Program-made: the position numbers and the translations under genes | The notes under the pieces: generated by a model | Seen by the model: the letters and a program-made list of their open reading frames with translations, nothing else | What the model was told of the DNA's origin: nothing | The model's database searches: none | Assembly: GCA_039545275.1 (NCBI GenBank) | Contig: BCHS01000009.1 | Location: forward strand, 372,001-436,000 | Reading direction: 5' to 3' | DNA: 64,000 nucleotides | From: Pseudomicrostroma phylloplanum | Taxonomy: Eukaryota > Basidiomycota > Exobasidiomycetes > Microstromatales | Part shown: positions 52,001-61,431 of the stretch, in pieces | Layout: each line of letters starts with the position of its first letter | Position numbering within the stretch: the stretch's first letter is position 1

Positions 52001-54730
52001 ATGTCGACGACCTTGCCTGTACAGGGGCCGCCAGGCGAGTCAGAGGCGCAAGCCGGTGACCCTACAGATTCTCGTCCAGCGTACAGGTTTTGTTTCGGAC
52101 CTCCGGTACCAACAACTTCTGCGAGAACTACAGCCGAAAGAGCTCAGAAAACCCTCGTACCTCTCGCTCTGCGTAATACCGGGAAGGAGCAGCAAGAGGC
52201 GGAGCAGCAAGAGGCCTCGTCCTCGAGTTCATCACTCATGGCGGTGTCATCTGGCCTCATGGGGTCCCCGCCGACCTCAGCTGCCCCAGCTGCCGGAGCA
52301 ATGCTTACTACCGGTGCCATGGAGATAGAACAGGACATCGCGAAAGATGCCAAGAAGCGTCACTATGCTGGCATATATGAAATGCAGACGAACACAGCCG
52401 TTGACCAATCTGCAAAGGAGGTCATGGCCTCACCAGAAGTACGGGAAGCTTTCCGTCTTCTGAATGCATGCCTTAGTACATCCAACGAGTCAGCTGTGGT
52501 GGAAAAGATTGAAGAAGTGGATAAATCAGTGCGACGTATGCTGGGTGTAGAAACTTCAGACTATGGTGGATTGATGAAGATAGAGAATTATCCGATGGCA
52601 ACGGTGAGTTGGGAGACTCCTGTAGGGTGCTGGAGACTGACTTCGACTAACCGAAGGATGTCTTCATCTTTCATTTCAGGATCCGCAAAAGCGACCTGTG
52701 GATCCCGAGGTGAACAAGTTGGACATGGTGGTTCCGCTTTCAAGGGCTAAAGTAGTAATGAAATTGGTTAACGTACGGGGCTCCCTCAAGAAAAAAGTCG
52801 AGTGTTACTGGCCTAACGTACTATCATTTTGCGAAGCGAAGGCGACCAGCTCCGAAGACTGCAAGAATGACACCTCCACCCAATGCCTGCGGTATTCAGT
52901 GAGTCAGGAAGCCTCGCGTCTTCGATCACGGTCGGCCATTGAGACTGACGCCTGGGAGGGCTGTCCACGATTCTCCTAGCGGAAGATCGTCCAGTACTGG
53001 GCTTTCATCTCTCATTCCCATTTTATGACGTGGTGTGGGAACTTAGTCCGGCTTTGGTATGTCAACGCGTCCCTCTATGGATGCTCCCGACCTTTTGACA
53101 CTAAGGACACTAAGGATCAAGAGGAGATAGTCAAGATTCTGCGTTTTCTGAATTTGGAGGAACACCAGTTCCAGCTGTGCGGCTTTTGGGACATTACGGC
53201 TGAAACAGAACTCAAGATCAGACCCGAAACTGTCACTAGCAGTGGTATTACCAGCATCAAGGTTACGAAGATGGTAGAGCTCGACGTGCGCCCGGGACCT
53301 TTCCGAAGCCGCACCGCAGTCTTCTACGATGAAGGCGATGCAGCAGACGAAGTAACGATGGTGAAGGGCTCGTGGCAAGCGCCCCATCTGGAGCGGCACG
53401 AACTGACGATGTTGTGCGACATGCGAAAGCTCCCCGAAGATTGCAAACTGCCCTACACGCCTGAACCATATGGATTGATCGACATCCCAAATCCTTGGTT
53501 TCAGGCCGACAATTCGGAGACGCTGATGGCATCGGGTCCTAGAACCCACTACCCATCTCGGAAGTTCGTTGGTTTGGTGACTAAGCAGCGTATTGCAGTT
53601 CTCATTGGCAATCAAGTTCTTCCTCATAATCTTATCCACATCCACATGGAGCTCGCCGACCAGCTTCTCAAACTCGCAACGCACGGATTCCACTATCGTG
53701 ATATAAATGAAGGCAACATCTGCCTCCTGAAGGGTTCTGACAACACCCTCTATATCATCGACATGGGTAACATGCGCAAGAATTTGAGCCCGCGAGGAAG
53801 GTCGGGGTTGACGGACGCAGAGGCCATTCTGGATAGAGCCTCTGACGATACGAGGTCGGCAACCGAACTGTTTCTGCCGACCTGCTATGTTGAAGTCGAA
53901 AAGGCGATCCGGGCCTGGAACGAAAGGGTCGATGTCGCACGCAAGGCCTCCCAGATAGCTTCGACAACAGGTGGCACTGGCGGCCGTCAGAACGGGCTGA
54001 AGAAAATCTCAAATTCGCTCGGGAACCTTCGCGCAACACTGAAACTAGTTGCCACGCACAGTCATCGCTACATTGATGACTTGGAAAGTGCGGTATACCT
54101 ACACTTCTGGCGGGTGAGTGAGCTATGTCGCCTCCTCGCATACTGAAGGACCTGACTCATCCCCTCTTCCCTCTGTCTCCCTCTGTCTCCCTCTGTCTCC
54201 CTCACGGCAGACGGCTAATTACTATGGTCTGACCGAAGAGCTGCAGGCAGAAATGATCGAGCAATTCAAGATTCAACCGAAGAAAGATATCTGGCAAGAC
54301 GACGGCAGGTGGGAGTATGTAAGTAGCCCTGGCAGGCTCCTGTGTGAGGATCACTGACCAACTGTGCTATTCTCATCACGTCTCTCAGAGGCTCGGCAGG
54401 TACTGTAAAAAGGCGAGCCAAGTCTGGATCCAACTGATGTGTGACTTGCGGACCGCTATACAAGGCGCTCGAGCAGAGCTGGATGGGGCCCTCGCAGATG
54501 AGTTCGAGGCGAAGGACGAACTCCAACTCGACCGCTTGGAAGTTGAGCTGCTAACGCGCTCATGGGACACGAGTCTGGATGTAGATCGCATGATCTACGA
54601 ACTTTTCGAGAACAGAGGCCTACTTAAGGAGACTGGCCTACATAAGATCGAGAGGGACTGTTTCAACAAGTGTATCAAGTTGCTTGGAGAAGCAGAGACC
54701 AAGATGGAGGCGCAGGCGCTCTTGGTCTAG
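52001..54730 (+). CDS. FunK1-type (fungal-specific) protein kinase domain protein
   Basis: Five exons: 52001..52603, 52680..52898, 52980..54113, 54211..54318, 54389..54730 (introns of 76, 81, 97 and 70 bp, all phase 0); 801 residues. The first 70 residues are variable; then come blocks typical of the basidiomycete FunK1 family. The catalytic-loop equivalent is FHYRDINEGNICLL (YRD instead of HRD, Asn kept), the metal-binding equivalent is LYIIDMGNMR (DMG instead of DFG), and the family's late motif is HRYIDDLESAVYLHFW. The middle region YWAFISHSHF...LVRLWYVNASLYGCSRPFD matches the pre-kinase part seen in FunK1 proteins. The end is a helical, charged segment (DEFEAKDELQLDRLEVELLT). The intron at 54114 contains three copies of ctctgtctcc. 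By eye the coding sequence is less GC-rich than its neighbours. Biological role and substrates are unknown; whether it is an active kinase is open. Confidence 0.88.
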
Positions 54731-55284
54731 ACCGCCGCCCTTGGAAGAGCGAGTCGGCTTGATTGAAAATGGACGACGTGGCTCTTGGGATCGCAGCAGT
54801 CCTACCGATTCCCCTCAGCGCGTTCAGCTCGTTCTCACTTTCATTCCTTTTCAGGTGCCCGGCACCATCGCATGTAATTACCTCCGTCCGCGCCAGTCAT
54901 TACCACTCTTGGCACAACGAGGTCGAGTGTTGTCCCACAACGCTACAATTAGCCAATTCGATATCCTCACATCTACCACTTCACCCAGAATGGGAAGTAG
55001 CCAAAATGTGGGAGCCACGCTACGTACGCCACGCGGGATGAGCGCTTGGGCGCTTGCTGCGCCCGTGCTGTGCTGCCCCGCGTCTCTCTGTGGCTGAATC
55101 TGCCTCCACATGCACCCCGCCTTAGCAGCACCGCTTCCCTCCACGGCCTAGACACCGCAACGGACACCGCAATGACGGAGGAGACTACAAAGTTACTTCG
55201 ATGTTCTTCCCCGGACCTCTCCTTCCCTCTTGATCCTATACATCCATCGCCACCCGTTGACCGATCCATACACACGCCACCACC
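54731..55284. other. Intergenic upstream of spartin-like gene
   Basis: 554 bp between two plus-strand genes. The last 100 bases are CA/CT-rich leader ending in a strong start context (caccATGG). No TATA box called. Confidence 0.4.
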
Positions 55285-57141
55285 ATGGCAGCTTCCACTT
55301 CGCAGCCACAGGCAGTCACACTCCTTCTCCTCGACCGCGTCCTAGCAGCGCAAGAGTACGAAGGCCAGACCATCCCCCTCGCAGTCGGCACCTGTTCCCT
55401 CGATCTAGTCTCCCTCTCCTCCACAGTCGAAGATGCCTACCTCCTACTCAAGATCGACGCAGATGCACAGGGAAAGGAAAAGGCAAGGGACGGCTTTGAG
55501 ATGATCCTCAGTACGGAGCAGATTGTAGAGTTGCAGCCGGGGGGACAGGGTGGGAGCAAGTACAAGATCCAGTCGTCCGAGGTCAAGGGCGCTACCATCT
55601 CTCTTACGCTTCCGCCGGGGAGCAAGGATGAGGAGGCATTCCAGGAGATTATCGAGCAGTACTGTGGACTGCTGCGCGCGGGGAGCAATGAGAGGGGCAG
55701 GGTAGAGCTGGTAGACGAAATGGGCAATGGTGAGTGGCTACTGCTACAATGGCAAAAGCCCTGGACCGGAAGACTGACGGGCCCCTCTTACCCATACTGC
55801 TACTCTCCATCAGTCATTGGATCACTCGACCGATCCATCCAGCCAGCCCGCTCATCCGAGAAGCTGCAAGGAGGTGCAGGAGGAGGATCTGACCTGCTGC
55901 TCATCCACGACGACGACGACGCGTCGAGCTTCTACTCTAGCAGCGAAAACTACCCTTCTACTACTGGCGCTGCTCCTTCTACTGCTGCAACGAGCAACAC
56001 AGCCAGAGCACCTGCTGTCACACAGGCATCTGCACAAGAAAAGGACTGGCTCATCAACGGTGCCCAGTACGTGTCCAAGGGCCTCATCGGTGTCACTGGC
56101 TGGCTAGGCGGCACAGTCGAAAAGGGTGCCAACCGCTACGCTTCGGGCAAGGGCGGTAGTGCCTCTCAGAGCGGCTCAGCCACCCCCGCAGGCCAGCAGT
56201 ATCTGGACGAAAAGTCCAGCACGGGGTACAATGCCCAAGCCCTCTCCACCGACTATCCCGCTGGAGGACCAGGCGTGGCAGGTGGCGCCGGCTCCGGCAC
56301 TAGCACTCCAGGCGGGACCGGGACCAGGAGCAGTAAGACGAATGTTCCCATCCACCCCTCGATCGCAAAGGGCCTCTCTGCCCTCTCTTCCGGCTCAGGT
56401 CGAGCCGTCTCCCTCTCTGGCTCAGCACGAAAGATGATCCTAGACACCTCGGACAATGCCGGGCGTCGTATCGGTGGGGTGCGCAGCTCGGTCAACAAGG
56501 ACGGCACGCCTCGCCAGCCTGGAGCAGTCAGGACACAGCTGCAGCGCGGGGCCACGGCGGCCAATATCGTCCTCGAAGGCTTCGACACGGCCGTTGGTGG
56601 TCTGCTAGACTCCGTCGGCGCCTCTGGAGGGAAAGTCGTAGGACACACATTTGGCGCACAGGCCGAAACCGCCTCGGGACATATTGGCAAAGTGGGCAAG
56701 AATTGTTTCCTGGTATACAAGGACGTGAGCGGAGTACGCCGAAAGGTCTTGCTCAAGCTTGCGGGGGGTACACTTAAAGGACGGACGGTTGATGGACAGG
56801 AGATTGAGATTAGCGCAAGTCCTGAGCAGGGCGTGCAGGGTGGAGACGCGATCAAGACCGACTACGCACCGGGAGCGGGAGGTAACACGGGCAGCTACGG
56901 CAGCCCAGGCGCAGGCGCAGGCGCAGGCTATGGGTCTGGGTATGGAGGCAAGACCGGCAGCACCTACGGCACCCAAGGCGCAGGCGCAGGCCAGGGCACT
57001 CTCAGTGGCGCCGGCCTGAGCTCAAGCTCGGCAGCTCCGACTACCGGAGGACAGTCCGTGAGCGGGAAAGTCCCCGCTCCTCCCCTGACCGGAGCGAGCA
57101 CCACGACTGGTGGCTTGCCTGCGTACAATGAGAAGAGGTGA
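55285..57141 (+). CDS. Senescence/spartin-domain protein
   Basis: Related to spartin (SPG20) and plant ERD7, lipid-droplet and membrane-associated proteins; the fungal role is not settled. Preferred model: exons 55285..55729 and 55814..57141, 590 residues. The 84-bp intron begins GTGAGT, has a ctgac branch-like site, ends ccatcag and joins as EMGNVIGSLDRS. It contains no stop and is a multiple of three, so an unspliced reading of 618 residues is also open. The N-terminal part (1-150) is a folded beta-rich-looking region (LLLLDRVLAAQEY, ISLTLPPGSKDEEAF). The senescence domain spans about 225-475: DWLINGAQYVSKGLIGVTGW, LQRGATAANIVLEGFDTAVG, GGKVVGHTFGAQAETASGHI, CFLVYKDVSGVRRKVLLKLA. A Gly/Ser/Tyr-rich tail (GAGAGAGYGSGYGGK) ends the protein. 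Confidence 0.87.
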   Translation: MAASTSQPQAVTLLLLDRVLAAQEYEGQTIPLAVGTCSLDLVSLSSTVEDAYLLLKIDADAQGKEKARDGFEMILSTEQIVELQPGGQGGSKYKIQSSEVKGATISLTLPPGSKDEEAFQEIIEQYCGLLRAGSNERGRVELVDEMGNGEWLLLQWQKPWTGRLTGPSYPYCYSPSVIGSLDRSIQPARSSEKLQGGAGGGSDLLLIHDDDDASSFYSSSENYPSTTGAAPSTAATSNTARAPAVTQASAQEKDWLINGAQYVSKGLIGVTGWLGGTVEKGANRYASGKGGSASQSGSATPAGQQYLDEKSSTGYNAQALSTDYPAGGPGVAGGAGSGTSTPGGTGTRSSKTNVPIHPSIAKGLSALSSGSGRAVSLSGSARKMILDTSDNAGRRIGGVRSSVNKDGTPRQPGAVRTQLQRGATAANIVLEGFDTAVGGLLDSVGASGGKVVGHTFGAQAETASGHIGKVGKNCFLVYKDVSGVRRKVLLKLAGGTLKGRTVDGQEIEISASPEQGVQGGDAIKTDYAPGAGGNTGSYGSPGAGAGAGYGSGYGGKTGSTYGTQGAGAGQGTLSGAGLSSSSAAPTTGGQSVSGKVPAPPLTGASTTTGGLPAYNEKR

Positions 57142-57520
57142 AGTGAGGGGCGTGGAGTTGGAGTTGGAGTATCTTTGGCGCCAATTCAGGGACGAAGAGT
57201 CAGAGGGAGAAGGGTGGGAAGAAGGGGGGGAAGTCAGCTCTAGCGCAATGAATTGCATCGCATTGCATCGCATCGTAATGAAATCGTCGATATCATGTCT
57301 TCCCACCGCCCACGCCAGCGCCAGCATCAGCCTCACATCGCATCACGGGTATACCCAGGAGAAACACACATCGCCCTAGCTGGCGGCGCAAAGGTGATGG
57401 GTAGTTGTACTAGTGTGACAAGTTTGCTTATACAGTGGTATTACTTGGCGGCCTGAGGGCGTCATTTCCTCTCTTCCCGCTCCAGTCTAGGGACCTTTCT
57501 CGGCCCACTCCCATCCAGTG
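57142..57520. other. Convergent intergenic, spartin-like / Zn2Cys6 gene
   Basis: 379 bp. Holds a gcatc repeat (tgcatcgcattgcatcgcat) near 57253..57275. No gene seen. Confidence 0.4.
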
Positions 57521-60500
57521 CTAATCGGAGTGTTCCCCCTCCTCTTCATCCGGCTTCTCCTCCCTCCGATCCGTAAGCTGCGTGAGCAGCGCCAACATCT
57601 CGCTCATATACTCGTACGTCTTGCTCGAGGTGCTCGTCCTATGCAGTAGCGCGCTGACAATATACACGAGCTTGAGGATCAGGCTCTGTCCATTGGCGGC
57701 AAGCGCGTCAAAGGGGAGTGTGGCGACGGCTTCGCTGAAGAATGTGCGTGCGGCTTCTTCGATGTCTTTACTCGCGTCGTCTTCCTCTTCTGGGTTCAGC
57801 TCCCCTGACGCGAGTCGCAGACGATTTAGATGACCTTGGAGCTGCTCGCGGTAGTCTACCAGGACGAAGCGGAGCATGGCTTCGGTGACGAGGATGTTGG
57901 CTCGACAGATTGCAAAGCCGCTCAGGATTGGGAAACGGCTCTGTGAAGAGGAGGACACAGGAGGTGGAGAAGGGCGAAAGGAGACGACTTGGTCTCGGGC
58001 TGCGTTGAGTTGGGCAGCGGAGGGCAGATGCGGACTGTTTTCCTCTACAGGCTGCCCCGAAGGAACAAAAGGAGGCAAGACACTACCGCCCAGGGTGGGG
58101 CCGCCAGTCGTTGGTGGCCCCCAACCCATGGGAGAGGCGGCTGTAGAGCTCGAAGCCTGGCTAGCACCATCCAGCGCGACGGGCAGTCCATTCTCGTCAA
58201 AGGTACCAGTAGGCCAAGGAGCAAAAGGCAGATTGACAGGAGGGAGAATGGTGCGCTCTTTGTTCTGCGCTTCACTCGCTCTGTTCCCGCTGGTACCGCC
58301 AGTAGTGCCCGAGAAGCTACTCTTGCCAGCAAAATTGCTGCCAGTCATCCCAGATTGCGGGAGATACAGCGAGGGACCGAGGTCGGGCAGGGTGTCGCAA
58401 GGACGAGGTGGCGGTTCTGTGTGCTCGAAGCTGGGGTTCAGGAGATCTCCTGGCATCTCACTGACGACGTCTTGAATCCGCCGCAGGATCGATGAGGCAT
58501 ACCTGAGCTTGTTCCGAGCTTCCTCGACGCTTGTAGGAGGCCTCCGTCGGTCCTGGAGCGGGTCAGTGGGATTCACAGTCGTTGAGTCCAGGTCAAGATT
58601 TCGCCTGCTGTCCCACACCATGCCACTTACTGCTCTGATGTTCTCTACTAGACCGCCCATGATGATGTGTAGCTTGCTAGCAGTTTCAAAGCCACAGAGA
58701 ATACTGGGTCCGCGCTCCTTCGGCTGAGGCGCAATCTTGTGTGGGAAGATGTGGTCATCGTCAACCGCCACGGGAATGTCCACTCCCACCCATTCACCGA
58801 GAGGAAAGCTGACAGGCTCGTCGCTCAGAATGGAAATCGTCTTGTCGGAGCCATTGATGAGATGGGTCACGCGCCTCCTCAGCTGACGATCGATCTCTGA
58901 GATCTGGGGCGGATTCGGCTGAGCTGCAGAGACGCCGGCGGGACTTTGCGAAAGCTTGGTCTCGTCGTGGAGATGGATGGAGAAGGCGGTCCTCACCAGC
59001 TCGCCGTGTATGGCGTTAGCAGCAAAGGTCCTGCCTGTGGAGCCCATGTAGATGTGGGTGGTATAGAGAGTAGCGCAGACTGTCAGGTTTGGCTCAAAGC
59101 CATGAGAGTGACGGTCTAGCTGCATCCTTCTGCTCGTCAAGTGGCAGATTTGATGTAGCTTGCGGTAAAAAGGCCAGGGGGCGGGAATGACTGATCGCGG
59201 GCATTGGATCAGGGTATATGCTGTGAGACTCAGGACGAACGACAGAAAATCGTCGTCCCTTTCGTCTCTACGGGTAATTAGATCGTGACTGAAGCTCGGT
59301 TGATGTACGATGGGCATGAGAGGGTAGAGGTGATGGAAGTAGAGGCTGATGACCGACAGGAATGTCGCTCTTGGGGCTATGTCATCGATGCTCCGCGGTC
59401 GATCGATGGGAGCTGCAAAGATCTTGCCCAGCTTGCTAGAACCTCGAGACGCCCTGGCAGAGCCTTTGTCACTGCTAAAAGACAGTCTCTGATCCAAAGT
59501 GGGGGTCAGGGATATGTATGCTAAGTTCTCTGTGGGCGCCGAGTAGCTTGGGCCCGAAGGCGGGAAGACGTTCTGCGTCTGACTTCGAGGCGTGTCCACA
59601 AGATAATTCGAGCTGAGAGGTGAGGGGTATGTAGATTTTCCGCTTGCGGGAAGATCAAACCTCAGCTGCTGCTGCTGCTGAGGCGTGTGTTGGTATGAAG
59701 AGGGACTCGTTTTGGCCAGCCAATCGATGGGCGGCAGATGATTGCCGGCATGCTCTGTCGTGAGTGATGGCGTTGGCCCAGAGTATGATGGCCTGCCGTC
59801 GTCCGTACGCATGAGCGAAGGAGGAGTGCCTTGAGACGTCGGAAGTTGCCCATGCGATAGACCGTAATTCGAAGGTTGATACGGATTGGGCAGAGGATTA
59901 TCGAAGTGTGCAGACATCTGTGCAGCTTCAAGGAACCCTTCCGGGGCTGCTGGTCTCGAAGAAGACCTATGTGGCAGAGGGTACGTTGAGCCAGAAGCCG
60001 TCGTAGCTGTATGAGGGCTGGGTATCATGGTAGCGAGACTCTTCTTGGTCACCGAATGCTCTGCAGACGACGTGGGCGATTCAGGAGCCTGACCAGTGTG
60101 AGGCTTCCCCTGACGAAGACGTTTCGAGGATCCTGATCCGCCATTGAGGCTGTCAAAAGGTACATCATCAGCAACTCTCATCAGCTGCGAGAGCTTCATT
60201 CAACCTCACAAGTCATGGACTCACTGTGTTTGCGGACCTGGTCGCTTCGGTACGTAAGACCATGTACAAGGCACTGCAGCTGTTCTACATTGCATGCATC
60301 GATTGTCCGGCTGAGTGGCAGCCTCTCCCTCCGGCCTGACACACTTTGTCTTGCGGGAACGACAGAAGTCGCAGCTCTGCGGACGCTGTGAATCGACCAC
60401 CGAAGCAACAATCTGTCAGTCATTGCAGTAACAATCCTCTTGCCCGCTACGGCTCGGCGTGACTCACTTTCCTCTTGATTGGCCTGCCTGTATTGTCCAC

Positions 60501-60578
60501 CAATGGTCTTCCATCGGGCAGGGTGGTGACCATGTCATCGTAGGAGGCGCTCGCGGCGCTCTCCCGTGAGGTCTCCAT
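57521..60578 (-). CDS. Zn2Cys6 transcription factor with fungal-specific TF domain
   Basis: Nuclear DNA-binding regulator; regulon unknown. Exons 60578..60468, 60385..60225, 60149..57521 give 966 residues. The zinc cluster is entirely in the small second exon: C42 D F C45 ... K T K C52, then C67 M Q C70 ... C77, i.e. Cx2Cx6Cx14Cx2Cx6C, followed by the usual TWSYVPKRPGP linker. The first intron (82 bp) joins PIKRK|RPQSC. The second intron is taken as 60224..60150 (75 bp, ends ttttgacag); a 48-bp alternative ending at 60177 also keeps frame. The long last exon has a Ser/Pro/Gln-rich linker, then the fungal-specific TF domain (FLSVISLYFHHLYPLMPIVH, LTAYTLIQCPRSVIP, TVCATLYTTHIYMGSTGRTF). It ends in a negatively charged tail. 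Confidence 0.9.
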
Positions 60579-61431
60579 GATGGTATATGCTAGCCCAGCT
60601 AGGCCGGTGCGAGAAGCAGGCTCAGCTCCCCTTGCGGGGATCGCCGGCCGTGGTGAGGAGCTGAATGAGAGGCGCTGCGAGTCTTAATAGTGATGGTACG
60701 TCAGGGGCGCAAGAAGGGTCCAGTTGGAAGGATCACGTGGTCAATGTGGCCAGTAGAAGAGGAGAGAGGGAGAAGGATGACTCGAGGAGGCATATGCCCA
60801 CTGGCGCAACAGGAGGATACGAAGATGAAGGAAGAAGGGAAGATCTCAATGGGCAATGGTGAGGCGATGTGAGCTGAATATGGCTGTCAGGCGAGGAGGA
60901 CTAGGCAGCGTGAGGTGGCTTCACAAAGGCGCACACGCGGAAAGGAGCAAGGACACGATTCAGACGCCGACGCCGATCGCAAACGCAGCACGGCCCCATC
61001 CACCGAGGTAGAGGCGACTGGACAAGGCTAGATGGACTGGACTGGGCTGGAGTAGCCCTACAGGCTGGCTAGTCTAGAATAAGACTGCAGGCACCACCAT
61101 CCCGCTCCTTGCTTCCCACGCTTCACGATTCGAAGGACGCGCCCACTCCGCGGTTCATGGGGATATCACTGGGGAGGGGCGGAAAGACTCTCCGGAGGTG
61201 CAGATCCGCTGGAGCTGAGTGAGAATTTCTGGATCTCACACAGCCTCCTCCCTTATGGGCCGCACATTTGAGCTTGCTGACAGGCGCGCGCACACACACA
61301 CATACACACACACTACACAGAGCCTTTGCAGTACTCTGACTATCTGGGTAGTAAGATTGATGCATTGTACAACAGGGAACACAACAGGGAACACAACGAA
61401 GTCAGTCAGCCTTCGTCCCCCAGCCCCTCCT
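60579..61431. other. Intergenic: Zn2Cys6 promoter / 3' flank of GAR gene
   Basis: 853 bp. Contains a CA-rich microsatellite (61288..61316) and about 2.3 copies of a 12-mer acaacagggaac (61370..61397). No gene supported. Confidence 0.45.
61288..61316. repeat. CA-rich microsatellite
   Basis: cgcgcacacacacacatac then more CA units; interrupted dinucleotide repeat. Confidence 0.8.

Noticed and set aside
60177..60224. 48-bp second intron model for the Zn2Cys6 gene
   Set aside because: Keeps frame but is shorter than every other intron here and skips the better ttttgacag acceptor. Kept only as an alternative.
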